Assembly: GCF_023241715.1 (NCBI RefSeq)
Contig: NZ_JALQCW010000075.1
Location: 62,001 to 126,000, forward strand
DNA: 64,000 nt
Origin: Pseudomonas morbosilactucae
GTDB lineage: Bacteria > Pseudomonadota > Gammaproteobacteria > Pseudomonadales > Pseudomonadaceae
Reading direction: 5' to 3'
Shown here: positions 1 to 8,894 of the stretch, piece by piece
How the letters are laid out: every line of letters starts with the position of its first letter
Position numbering within the stretch: position 1 is the stretch's first letter
The notes under the pieces: generated by a model
The model's input: only the letters and a program-made list of their open reading frames with translations
The model's database searches: none
Told to the model about the DNA's origin: nothing
Program-made: the position numbers and the translations under genes

Positions 1-1751
1 CTCGGATCGTTCATATCCGGAATCGCGCGGTTCTCTTCTTCGATCTGGAACGCGGCCAGCGAGGCGTTCAACGCACCGTCGAGGAATTCGCCCTTGATCC
101 CCAGCTCGTGCTGCTTGCCTTCCAGGGGTTTGATGATGTTGTTGTTGATGTCCAGGTTGCTGACGGCCTGCGGCTGGAAGACCCCGGAATAGTTGGCGTA
201 CAGCGAGTAGTTATCGTTGAGGTCGTAGATCAGCCCGTAAAACGGAGTGAATTTCTGCGACACGCTATCGCCATTCTTTTCCGACGGCGAGCCGGCCTCA
301 GGCTGATGCTGGCTGCGGTGCATCTCAAGCCAGGTCACTCGCCCGCCAAGGACCAGCGTCAGCGGGTCGGCAAGGCTCAAGCGCACGTTGCTGTAAACCG
401 CTTTTGCGCGGGTGTTGGCAACGCTGGTCGGCAACTTGTCCGAATCCGGGAAGGCCGGGTAGGCAAAGTCAGGCTGCGGGTCGTTGAGGTCGACATCCCC
501 CAGGAAACTGGAGAAATAACCGCCGTTCGACGCGAACTCGGAACGTGAATAGTTGGCGCCCACCAACACCTTGTGTTCACGCCCAAGGAAGTTGAACGGG
601 CCGTCGACGTACAGGTCGGCCTCGTCCTGTTTCTCCCGGTAATCAAACATGATCGAGTTCATCGACACCAGGTTATCTGCAGGGTCGATGCCCCCGCCGT
701 TGCGCGCGTATGCCTGGGTCAAGTCGTAGTTGTTGTCAGCGTGTCTTAGGGACAACTTGGTTTTCCAGCCATCCCCCAACTGGTGCTCGATCTCGGTGAA
801 AACAGCGGTGCTCCAGAAATAATCACGGTTCCAGTCTTCACCGTAAAAATTCTTGCGCGATGCATTCGGCAGCGACATCGCGGCCTCACCGGCTGCGTTG
901 GTGTAGCGATAAGCCGGCAGGGAGCGCTGAGCGCCACGGATGTCGGTGTTCTGGTTGCTCGCACCAATCGTCCACACCGTATCGGGGGTCAGGTCGATAT
1001 CGACGACGCCATAGACCTGATTCGATTCGCGCTTGCCGCCACCGTCGTAGTAGAAGCCCTTGTCGTGCTCACTGAGCACCAGGCGACCCCGCACGTTGCC
1101 GCTCTCGGTCAACGGGCCGGTGACATCGATCATGCCGCGGTAGTCGTCCCAGGAGCCGGCGCTGATTTCCGCGGACACTGCCGCCTCGGCCAACGGCCGC
1201 TTGCGCACCAGGTTGATACTGCCACCAGGACCACCGGCGCCGGTCAGGCTCCCAGACGGGCCCTTGAGCACTTCGACACGGTCGTACATGGTCAGGTCCG
1301 GAGAAAGAAAAATCCGGTTATCCATGGTGGTCGGCGTGCCGTCCAACTGCAGCGACGTGATTTCAAAACCACGGGAAAAGAAACTCAAGCGGCTGGCGTC
1401 AATCCGTTGCACCGTGACCCCACCGACCTTGCCCAGGGCATCTTCGAGGGTGTACAGGTTCTGCTTTTGAATGCGTTCCTGGCCAATGACATTGATCGTC
1501 TGTGGCACTTCGCGAAGGCGCAACGGTACTTTGGTCCCCACCGATACCGTAGGCGCTTCGGTCTGCATGCCCACAATCGACTGCTCGGGCAGTTCGAGCG
1601 TCTTGGGAGCTTCAGTGGTTTGCGTCGTCGACTGTTCCACGCTGTCCTGCGCCCATGCCACCGGCGTGAGCAACATCCCTCCGCTCACAATAGGTACCAG
1701 CAGCAAATTCCCCATTTTGGCCGTTTGCCGACCTTTTCCAGCTTGATGCAT
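1..1751 (-). CDS. TonB-dependent siderophore receptor (partial, C-terminus off window)
   Basis: This is an outer-membrane gated channel that would import a ferric siderophore using TonB energy. The frame is open for 583 codons from the ATG at 1751 to the window edge. An AGGAG lies 8 bases before the start. The N-terminus is a signal peptide ending near PVAWAQD, then a TonB-box-like stretch (LELPEQSIVG), then a plug domain at about residues 75-185 (REVPQTINVI, LEDALGKVGGV, DRVEVLKGPSG, GGPGGSINLVRK). Beta-barrel sequence follows. There is no N-terminal STN signalling domain, so it should not work as an FpvA/FecA-type transducer. It lies 99 bases downstream of the peptide exporter and is probably in the same iron-regulated unit. 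Uptake of the NRPS product is inferred from position only. Confidence 0.9.
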   Translation of the reverse strand, partial: MHQAGKGRQTAKMGNLLLVPIVSGGMLLTPVAWAQDSVEQSTTQTTEAPKTLELPEQSIVGMQTEAPTVSVGTKVPLRLREVPQTINVIGQERIQKQNLYTLEDALGKVGGVTVQRIDASRLSFFSRGFEITSLQLDGTPTTMDNRIFLSPDLTMYDRVEVLKGPSGSLTGAGGPGGSINLVRKRPLAEAAVSAEISAGSWDDYRGMIDVTGPLTESGNVRGRLVLSEHDKGFYYDGGGKRESNQVYGVVDIDLTPDTVWTIGASNQNTDIRGAQRSLPAYRYTNAAGEAAMSLPNASRKNFYGEDWNRDYFWSTAVFTEIEHQLGDGWKTKLSLRHADNNYDLTQAYARNGGGIDPADNLVSMNSIMFDYREKQDEADLYVDGPFNFLGREHKVLVGANYSRSEFASNGGYFSSFLGDVDLNDPQPDFAYPAFPDSDKLPTSVANTRAKAVYSNVRLSLADPLTLVLGGRVTWLEMHRSQHQPEAGSPSEKNGDSVSQKFTPFYGLIYDLNDNYSLYANYSGVFQPQAVSNLDINNNIIKPLEGKQHELGIKGEFLDGALNASLAAFQIEEENRAIPDMNDP

Positions 1752-1850
1752 ACCGCTCGCTCCTGTGGATGGTCCCCTGCGGGCCATCGTTTTTTTAATT
1801 GTTGTGCTACAAAAATCGCTTGGTTTGTAACCGGGCTGAGTCGCTCGGCT

Positions 1851-3515
1851 TCAGACTGGCGCGGACAGCTTCTGGACAGTGAATTGACCGGCATCCGCCC
1901 CTGCCTGATCAAACGGATAAAGCTGACCGCCATCGCACTTGAGCACGCGATCGGCAATCGAGAAGTAATGATCGTCGTGGCTGATGGCGATGATTGTTTT
2001 GCCCTGTGCCTTCAACTCGGGCAACAGCTCGCGGTAGAAAAATGCGCGGAAACCTGGGTCCTGGTCTGCCGCCCACTCATCGAGCAGCAGGATCGGACGC
2101 TCTTCCACCAACGCCACCAACAAGGCCAGGCGCTTGCGTTGTCCTTGCGACAAACGAGTGGTGGAAAGACCGCCTTGCTCGTCAATGGTGACCTTGCGCT
2201 CCATGCGCAGTCGCTCAAGCCAGGCCTGGGCCAGGTCCATGTCAAAATCGCCTTGCGGGCCTACCAGCCGCTCGAACAGATAGAAACTGGAGAACACCGT
2301 GGAAAAATGCGCCCGGTACCATTCGCGTAGCTCGGGGGTGATTTCCACACCTTGCAGACGCAGCGTTCCGCCGCTGGGCTCGTAGAGCCCGGTCAACAAT
2401 TTAGCCAAGGTCGATTTGCCGCTGCCATTGCCTCCGACGATGAAGAGAATTTCGCCCTTGGCGACACTCAAGTTCACCGGCCCCAGGCGAAAGCCGTACT
2501 CATCGGCCAGGTTGGGGTAGTCGTAGCTCAGCGATTGCAGTTCGAGCATCGGCTGCTGTGCATCGGGCTGACCGGTGCTCGCCGAGAATTCAGAGCGGTA
2601 GTCGGCAAAGGACAGGGTCTGGATCTTTGCCAGTGACACGTTGCCCGCTACCAGGGTCGCCAGGCTGCCAATCAAGTCGTTCAGGGGCATGCGCAGGAAC
2701 ATCAGCACCAGCACAAAAGCAGCAATCACGCCATTGCCCAGCCCCAGCCAGGCCCCGGCAGCAAACAGACCGCCGGCCAGCGCCAGAATCAGGGTCACGG
2801 TCCAGTTCAAGCTCAAGGTCCAGTAGCGATCGGCGTGCACCTCGTTACGCCGTGCATATTCAGCGGCGGGTTGCAGGTCCAGAGAGTAGAACCGCTGCTT
2901 GCGATGGGCATTGAGCGCCAACTCGAAACGCCCTTCGATGGCGCCCTGGTAAGCCGCGTACAAACGGTCATCGGTTTCACGGACGCGCTTCATCAACTGG
3001 CGCATCTTGGAGAACCAGCCATGGGCCAGCCAGGTCCCCAGGCTCAGGCCGACGATACAAATCAACAGCAACTGCCAGGACAACCAGGCCATGTACAGGC
3101 AGCCACCCAGCATCAGTACCGTGTTGTAAAACACAAACGGCAGGCGATTGAAGGCCTGTCCGATACTCTCGATGTCTTTGCTCAAGGTCGCATACAAGCT
3201 CGCCTCGCCGATTTTTTCCAGTTGCTCGATGGAGGTGTCCAGCAGGCGCTTGACCATTTGCAGGCGCAATTCGTAAACCACGCGATGGCCCAAGGCGGTC
3301 AGCAGCGCCTGGGAGCCAAAACCGCAGCCGAACAACACGAGCAGCAAGACAAAAAACTTGGCGGCCAAGCCCGCGTTCATGATGACCGTGGCTGAAATCA
3401 GTCGATTGATCTCATTGAGCAGGCCAATACCGGCCGCCGCGCTGATCAGGCTGGTCAACAAGCCCAGACTCAACAATCCGCGGTGGCGTTTGAGCAGTGA
3501 TAGGAACAGGGTCAT
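1851..3515 (-). CDS. Cyclic peptide/siderophore ABC exporter (PvdE/SyrD type)
   Basis: This is a half-size ABC exporter of 554 residues with an N-terminal six-helix membrane domain (about 1-310) and a C-terminal ATPase. It carries Walker A GGNGSGKST, signature LSQGQRKRLAL, Walker B ILLLDEWAADQDP and switch histidine ISHDDHYF. The DEWAADQDP Walker B and the length are typical of the family that moves peptides such as pyoverdine precursor or syringomycin across the inner membrane. The frame extends upstream to 3911, but that part is antisense-like read-through of the NRPS end; the ATG at 3515 (MTLFLSLLKRHRG) is the credible start, 40 bases after the NRPS stop. It probably exports the NRPS product or an intermediate. 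Confidence 0.9.
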   Translation of the reverse strand: MTLFLSLLKRHRGLLSLGLLTSLISAAAGIGLLNEINRLISATVIMNAGLAAKFFVLLLVLFGCGFGSQALLTALGHRVVYELRLQMVKRLLDTSIEQLEKIGEASLYATLSKDIESIGQAFNRLPFVFYNTVLMLGGCLYMAWLSWQLLLICIVGLSLGTWLAHGWFSKMRQLMKRVRETDDRLYAAYQGAIEGRFELALNAHRKQRFYSLDLQPAAEYARRNEVHADRYWTLSLNWTVTLILALAGGLFAAGAWLGLGNGVIAAFVLVLMFLRMPLNDLIGSLATLVAGNVSLAKIQTLSFADYRSEFSASTGQPDAQQPMLELQSLSYDYPNLADEYGFRLGPVNLSVAKGEILFIVGGNGSGKSTLAKLLTGLYEPSGGTLRLQGVEITPELREWYRAHFSTVFSSFYLFERLVGPQGDFDMDLAQAWLERLRMERKVTIDEQGGLSTTRLSQGQRKRLALLVALVEERPILLLDEWAADQDPGFRAFFYRELLPELKAQGKTIIAISHDDHYFSIADRVLKCDGGQLYPFDQAGADAGQFTVQKLSAPV

Positions 3516-3555
3516 GCAAAATCCTCGGGGCGACTGGCGCAACGGTTCGAAGGGT

Positions 3556-6500
3556 TCACTCGAAAGCCAGTAATAGCTTTTCAATCTCGGCCAGTTCATC
3601 AACCTCGGGCGTACTGCAAGCCTGCTCAACCAACGCAGCCATATCACTGAGCATCGGGTTGGCGAACAGCTGTGCCAGGGCGACCTCACAACCGAACTGA
3701 TGCCGGATGCGTGCCTGGATCCTGACCAACTGCAGCGATTGAGCGCCCAGGCGGAACAAATCCGCACCGGGGGCAATCGGCCAGACGTTAAGCACGTCCC
3801 TCCAGATATCGGCGAGGCTGGTTTGCCACGACCCCACCAACTCACCGCCGGCTTCCTCGTCGACCCACTGCGGCTCTGGCAGCGCCTTGCGGTCGACTTT
3901 GCCATTGGCATTCAGTGGTAGATTCGCCAGCACCACAAACGCCCCGGGAACCATGTAACCCGGCAGGCGCCCACGCAGGCGCAGTTGAGTATCGGCCCTG
4001 TCGATCTCGGCCCGCTCATGGCACAGATATGCCACCAGCACCTCCTGGCCACCAGGTGCACGCCGTAATACGACGACCACCTGGGTGACACCCGGCAACG
4101 CCGCCAATGCCGCCTCAATCTCACCCAGCTCGATGCGGAAACCGCGCAGCTTGACTTGGAAATCGCTGCGCCCCAGAAACTCCAGGCAACCATCGCTGCG
4201 ATAACGGGCGCGATCCCCTGTGCGGTACAGCCGACTGCCCGCCTGGGCACCCGGTGCCCGAGGCTGGACGAATGGATTGGGAATAAAGGACACCGCGGTG
4301 AGGTCCGGTCGATCGGCATAACCACGGGCAACGCCACTGCCACCGATGTACAAATCCCCGGCCACTCCCACAGGCTGGGGCTCGAGGAATTCGTCGAGGA
4401 CATACAGGCGGTTATTGGCCAACGGGCGGCCAATAGGTATGACGGCGCTGTCAACTTGGTCTACGGCGTGCACCGCCGACCACACCGTGGTTTCCGTTGG
4501 CCCGTAGACATTCAGCAGCTTGACTTGCCGCGCCAACAAGCGTTCAGCCAACTCTGCGCCCAAAGCTTCTCCGCCGCAGAGCACTCGCAGCCCCTGCCAG
4601 GCGGGCGAGTCGTGTTCAATCAGCATTTGCCAGGTAGCCGGGGTGGCCTGCATCACGCTGATGGCCTGGTGTTGCATCAGTTCAATCAATGCACGCGGGT
4701 TCAGGCTATCTTCGCTGCTGGCCAAGACTACGGTGGCGCCCTGTACCAACGGAAGGAACAGCTCGAGCCCGGCGATATCGAAGCCCAGCGTCGTAACCGC
4801 CAGGAGCCGATCTGCGGGGGTCAGTTGTACATGTTCCTGAATACCGAGGAGAAAATTGACAAAAGCCTGGCGGTCAATATCGACCCCTTTAGGTCGGCCT
4901 GTGGAACCGGATGTGTAGAGGGTATAGGCCAATTGACGAGGATGCGTGGTCAGCCCAAGGTCAGTGACGGGGGACCGCGAAAGCTCATCGCCCAGGGCTT
5001 CCAGAGTGACCATCGGCGCCACCTGCCCAACCACCTCGCGCAAGGCTTCTCGCGTGAGTATCAGCCGTGGACGCGCTTGCTCGATGATGTCAGCGTTGCG
5101 TGCAGCGGGTTGACCTGGGTCGATGGGCAGATAACCTGCGCCACTTTTCTGAATGGCCAGAAGTGCTACCAGCAGGTCGGCTTCACGCCCCAGGCAGACA
5201 CCCACACGGACATCACCGCCCACACCTTGCGCCTTGAGCCAATGGGCCAGTCGATTGGCGCGAGCGTTGAGTTCTGCGTAGCTCAACGAATGCGAACCGC
5301 TGACCAGCGCACAACGTTCGGGCTCGGCAGCGACTTGCTGTTCAAACAGGGCGAGCATGTCCTGGGCCGGCACTAGCGCTCGCTCGGTGCTGTTCCACCG
5401 GTCCAACTGCTGCAAACGCTGAGCGGCGTCGAGCATCGGCAGTTGCCATACCGGCAAGTCAGGCTGTGTCATCAAGCCGTCCAGCAGCAGGCGATAACGG
5501 CTGGCAAACCCCTCGACTGTCGCTGGTGTGAACAAGTCCTGGCTGTATTCGATTTCGCAAAACACGCCGTCAGGGCGCACGGCAACGTCAAACGTCAGAT
5601 CAAACTTTGCGCTGTCCTGGCTGGGCAGTACGCGCTCGGTCTCAAGCCCCGGCAAAGTGAAATTGACTGCGGCCCCACTGCTGAGGTTGAACATCGCCTG
5701 GAACACCGGTGTGCGGCTGACATCTCGCTCGACCTCGAGATGCTCCAGCAGCAGCTCGAACGGTAGCTCGGCGTGCTGCAGGGCAGCAAGGGACTCGCGA
5801 CGCAGGCGGTCGCAGAGTTCGCGACCGGTCAATTGCGCATCGAGCTGCACGCGATAGACCAAGGTATTGACGAAGAACCCCAGCAGTTCGTCGAGTTCTT
5901 CACGACTGCGCCCGCCATGGGGCACGCCCACAGCAAATTCGCGCTGGCCACTGCAACGTCCCAGCAACAGTTGCCAGGCCGCCAGCAGGATGACGAAGGG
6001 GGTTAACGCCGTACTGCGGCAGGTGTCGTGGATCCTGGAAGATTGTTGATCGTCCAGTTGAAAGCGCAGCCGTTGTCCACGCTGGCTTTGCTGCGCAGGA
6101 CGAGGGAAATCGGTTGGCAGTTCCAGCACCGGCAGCGATGTACCTAGGTAGTCTTTCCAGTAACCGAGGTCGGGCTGAACGGCATCAGAGCCCAGGTGGC
6201 GACGCTGCCAGACGGCAAAGTCCACATACTGCACGGGCAGTTCGGGCAGTTGCACGACTTCGCCGCGTACGGCCTGCCCATAGGCCGTCGCCAAGTCCCT
6301 CACCAGAATGGGGTTCGACCACGCGTCGCTGATGATGTGATGCATCTTCAATAGAAGGCCATGGCTGAATTCGTCGTAACGAATCAGCTCGACTTTCAGC
6401 AGCGGAGCCAGGGAAAGGTCGAAGGCCGACTGATCTTCAAGCGTCAGCAACGTGCCCAAATGCTCGCGCCTGGCAGCACTATCGATGCCCGGTGCCTCAC

Positions 6501-6831
6501 GCTTGTGAAGCACGAACGCCAAGTCATCCAGCACGGTTTGACGAGGCTCACCCTCCTCCTCGATAAAACGGGTGCGCAACACACCGTGACGCTTGATCAA
6601 TGCCGTAAACGCGAGGTCCAACGCCGCGACATTCAGCTTGCCCGTGAACAGAAAGGCACGGGTCAGGTTATACGCCGTGGCGCTCGGGTTCATGCGCTGC
6701 AAAAACCACAGGCGCTGCTGAGCGAAGGAGAGGATTTGGGGCCCGGTATGTGATTGCGCCTGAAGGCGATCCGGCAGTTGAAGCGCGTCTCCTTGCAACA
6801 AGGCAAGCAGAGCATCATCGAGGTCATTCAT
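3556..6831 (-). CDS. Single-module non-ribosomal peptide synthetase (C-A-PCP)
   Basis: A 1091-residue NRPS with one complete module. The condensation domain (about 30-450) starts with SFAQQRLWFL and has HHIISDAW where HHxxxDGW is usual. The adenylation domain (about 465-965) has YTSGSTGRPKG, VYGPTETT, YRTGD and NGKVDRKAL. The carrier domain (about 985-1060) has LGAQSLQLVR with the serine for phosphopantetheine. Aligning to GrsA by eye gives pocket residues D-I-L-Q-L-G-V-V-W-K, which resembles glycine codes. There is no thioesterase, epimerase or reductase domain, so chain release must occur elsewhere. ATG 6831 is preferred over an in-frame TTG at 6855. A Fur box and a sigma-70-like promoter lie upstream. 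Glycine specificity is a prediction. Confidence 0.9.
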   Translation of the reverse strand: MNDLDDALLALLQGDALQLPDRLQAQSHTGPQILSFAQQRLWFLQRMNPSATAYNLTRAFLFTGKLNVAALDLAFTALIKRHGVLRTRFIEEEGEPRQTVLDDLAFVLHKREAPGIDSAARREHLGTLLTLEDQSAFDLSLAPLLKVELIRYDEFSHGLLLKMHHIISDAWSNPILVRDLATAYGQAVRGEVVQLPELPVQYVDFAVWQRRHLGSDAVQPDLGYWKDYLGTSLPVLELPTDFPRPAQQSQRGQRLRFQLDDQQSSRIHDTCRSTALTPFVILLAAWQLLLGRCSGQREFAVGVPHGGRSREELDELLGFFVNTLVYRVQLDAQLTGRELCDRLRRESLAALQHAELPFELLLEHLEVERDVSRTPVFQAMFNLSSGAAVNFTLPGLETERVLPSQDSAKFDLTFDVAVRPDGVFCEIEYSQDLFTPATVEGFASRYRLLLDGLMTQPDLPVWQLPMLDAAQRLQQLDRWNSTERALVPAQDMLALFEQQVAAEPERCALVSGSHSLSYAELNARANRLAHWLKAQGVGGDVRVGVCLGREADLLVALLAIQKSGAGYLPIDPGQPAARNADIIEQARPRLILTREALREVVGQVAPMVTLEALGDELSRSPVTDLGLTTHPRQLAYTLYTSGSTGRPKGVDIDRQAFVNFLLGIQEHVQLTPADRLLAVTTLGFDIAGLELFLPLVQGATVVLASSEDSLNPRALIELMQHQAISVMQATPATWQMLIEHDSPAWQGLRVLCGGEALGAELAERLLARQVKLLNVYGPTETTVWSAVHAVDQVDSAVIPIGRPLANNRLYVLDEFLEPQPVGVAGDLYIGGSGVARGYADRPDLTAVSFIPNPFVQPRAPGAQAGSRLYRTGDRARYRSDGCLEFLGRSDFQVKLRGFRIELGEIEAALAALPGVTQVVVVLRRAPGGQEVLVAYLCHERAEIDRADTQLRLRGRLPGYMVPGAFVVLANLPLNANGKVDRKALPEPQWVDEEAGGELVGSWQTSLADIWRDVLNVWPIAPGADLFRLGAQSLQLVRIQARIRHQFGCEVALAQLFANPMLSDMAALVEQACSTPEVDELAEIEKLLLAFE

Positions 6832-6879
6832 CGGCGTTACGACGTCCCTATACAACCCGATCGGTTAGTTTGGGAAAGA

Positions 6880-6909
6880 ATACTAAGAGCCAATGATAAT
6901 TAATGTCAA
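6880..6909 (-). promoter_or_regulatory. Candidate sigma-70 promoter for the NRPS operon
   Basis: On the minus strand there is a perfect -35 hexamer TTGACA (6909-6904), an 18-base spacer and a TAGTAT -10 (6885-6880), about 50 bases before the NRPS ATG. The Fur box overlaps the -35 and spacer, so repression by iron-loaded Fur would block polymerase directly. The transcription start is not mapped. Confidence 0.5.
6889..6907. promoter_or_regulatory. Fur box upstream of the NRPS operon
   Basis: The 19-mer here matches the consensus GATAATGATAATCATTATC at 14 of 19 positions, with the core AATGATAAT intact at 6892-6900. It sits inside the candidate promoter of the NRPS gene. This fits iron-repressed expression of a siderophore-type cluster. 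Confidence 0.7.
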
Positions 6910-7176
6910 TTGAGATCAAGATACGTTTACACAAAATGTAACGACGGCTTTTTCAGGCACTGAACTTGCCGTCGTTTGGCTAGGGGTCAGGGCGGTTCTT
7001 GTTGGGTGCAGTTAAACCTGTGGGCAAGGCTCTATCACAGGCACCGAGGGCAAAAGACATCTCGCTTGAGGCCTGCCCCGGGTCGCTGCTGCCTAGGCGA
7101 AACAACTCACCAACGATTGACCGGCTCAACTAAACTGGCGACCAGAACTGCTTCTACCCGTGCCTGGTGAAACGCC

Positions 7177-8379
7177 ATGATTGCCCATACCCCCACGCTG
7201 TTTGCCTGTGTTGCTTTAGTGGCGACGATCATGGCGTTCTGTCTAATCCTGGTCGGCCAGTTCAATCAGCGTGACGGTTTGCTCACCATTGGTTTTGGTT
7301 TGCTGGCCCATGCCTTGGCCTATGTGGGCTACACCTTTTACGGTCATGCGCCGCTGTGGTTTACCTATGGCGCGGCCAACTCCTTGCTGGCGGTGGCGCT
7401 GGCCTTTTATGGCGCCAGCCTGTTTCGGATTATCGAGAGGCCCATGTCCTGGTGGCGGGTGTTCGCGCCGGCGGCATTGATGCTGCTGTTGATGGTCAGC
7501 CTGATCGATACCCTGGAGCCACGGATGCTCGCCGCCTCTCTGGTCTTGATGCTGCAGTGCGCCTTGATCATCTACTGGACCCATCGCTACATCCCCGCCC
7601 AGGGCCGTGCGCGCATGCTGTTGATCATTGGTTCGAGCATCAGCCTGATCGGCTTGGGCATGCGGGTGGTGGCGGTGCTCGGCGGCGGTGCGGCGGAGAT
7701 GCGCTATGACGTCAGCAACCTCAAGCAAACCATCTCGGTCAGCATTGGCACGTTCACCGCAATGATGATTTCCCTCGGCCTGGTGCTGCTGGCGAAAGAG
7801 CGCAGTGAATCGTTGCTTCAACACATGGCGCTGCGCGACGTGCTGACGGGCATCCTCAACCGGCGCGCCATCCTTGAGCAGTTCTCCACCGAGTTGGAGC
7901 GTGCGCGCCGAGACCGTTCCTGCCTGGCGGTGGCCATGGTCGACATCGACCACTTCAAACAGATCAATGACGTGCATGGCCATCTGGCCGGCGACGAAGT
8001 GATTTGCCACTGCGTCAACCACCTCACCCAGCGCCTGCGGCACTCCGACAGCATTGGTCGCTACGGGGGCGAGGAGTTCCTGCTGTTGCTGCCGGCCACC
8101 AACCCCGATGGCGCCATCGCCGTGCTCGATGAACTGCGCGCCTCCCTGGCCGAAGCACCGGCGCACTACGCTCAGTCGAGCATCGTGCTGCACATCAGCA
8201 TCGGCGTTTGCTGCGGGGTGCCCGAGGAAAGCGACACCACCGCCAGCCTGCTGGCCAGGGCGGATGCCGCGCTGTACGAGGCCAAGGGCCTGGGGCGCAA
8301 TACCTTGCGCATGGCGCCATCAGGTTCCCAGCAGAGTGACACGCCGTCCAGTGGCCTGTCACAGGCACTCAACGGCTGA
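7177..8379 (+). CDS. Membrane-bound diguanylate cyclase (GGDEF)
   Basis: This makes cyclic di-GMP from two GTP. The N-terminal half (about 1-210) is hydrophobic with about six to seven membrane segments. A GGDEF domain follows, starting at MALRDVLTGILNRRA. The active-site motif is GGEEF (297-301), and the inhibitory I-site is complete (RHSD at 288-291, five residues before GGEEF), so product inhibition is expected. Metal and base contacts VDIDHFKQIND are present. A weak ribosome site (GGTGA) lies 7 bases before the ATG. It diverges from the NRPS cluster, and no functional link is visible. Confidence 0.9.
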   Translation: MIAHTPTLFACVALVATIMAFCLILVGQFNQRDGLLTIGFGLLAHALAYVGYTFYGHAPLWFTYGAANSLLAVALAFYGASLFRIIERPMSWWRVFAPAALMLLLMVSLIDTLEPRMLAASLVLMLQCALIIYWTHRYIPAQGRARMLLIIGSSISLIGLGMRVVAVLGGGAAEMRYDVSNLKQTISVSIGTFTAMMISLGLVLLAKERSESLLQHMALRDVLTGILNRRAILEQFSTELERARRDRSCLAVAMVDIDHFKQINDVHGHLAGDEVICHCVNHLTQRLRHSDSIGRYGGEEFLLLLPATNPDGAIAVLDELRASLAEAPAHYAQSSIVLHISIGVCCGVPEESDTTASLLARADAALYEAKGLGRNTLRMAPSGSQQSDTPSSGLSQALNG

Positions 8380-8432
8380 CCGAGCGGCGTGCAAGGACGC
8401 TCGGAGTCGGCGCCATCACCCAGACTTGAGCC

Positions 8433-8797
8433 TTACTCGGCCAGCTCGACGTAGCTCGACTCCCCGCCCCCCGTCGCGCCCGACAACCAGCCCCAGACGA
8501 AGGCAAGGGTGGTGCGCCCTGCGTGATCAACACCGACCGTGCCACGCGACCAGCCGGCCAGAATCTCCCCGTCCGTCGTGACGCAGTGATAAAGCAGCTC
8601 AATGCTGTCGGGCCCCGTGGCCCGCCCCACTTGATGCCCCATGCGGATCCGGCCGCCCTGGTAGGTGCTGGAAATGTCATTTCCCTCGACCTGATAATGA
8701 AACACCGTGCGGCGCCGGAGACCCCGTGGCTGTTGCCCGCGACGGTAAATCGGCGATTGTTCAAGCGCTCGCTGATTGCAGAAAAGGGAGTGTCCAT
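8433..8797 (-). pseudogene. Small hypothetical protein, frameshifted (family often labelled n-acetylglutamate synthase)
   Basis: Two reading frames together give one protein of about 120 residues. Frame one begins at ATG 8797 (AAGGA upstream) and reads MDTPFSAISERLNNRRFTVA then NSHGVSG. Frame two resumes at about 8705 with VFHYQVEGNDISSTYQGG and ends at 8433. I recognise the pattern NNRRF...FHYxxEGN...TYQGG from a small conserved family commonly mislabelled n-acetylglutamate synthase. The join at about 8706-8712 needs one extra base, so a single-base deletion is inferred. It could be a real pseudogene or a sequence error. Its function is unknown. Confidence 0.6.
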
Positions 8798-8894
8798 AAG
8801 TGTCGCGTCCTTGAGTCGAGAGGTTTTACCAGCCGCAACCTTGCCATGATTTCAGCCGTCCGTTGGGGTCTTTTGCATCACCACCGCCTGGAGC

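Noticed and set aside
1768..1797. Stem-loop with seven Ts between exporter and receptor
   Set aside because: The T-tract follows the stem on the plus strand, but both genes here are on the minus strand and no plus-strand gene ends nearby.
783..2330. 515-codon plus-strand open frame
   Set aside because: It runs antisense through the TonB receptor and the exporter, both of which have clear family motifs; it shows no recognisable domain and arises from GC-rich codon bias.
6940..6976. Nine-base inverted repeat AACGACGGC/GCCGTCGTT
   Set aside because: The 19-base loop and lack of a T-tract make it a poor terminator, and it lies upstream of the mapped promoter elements; no function could be supported.
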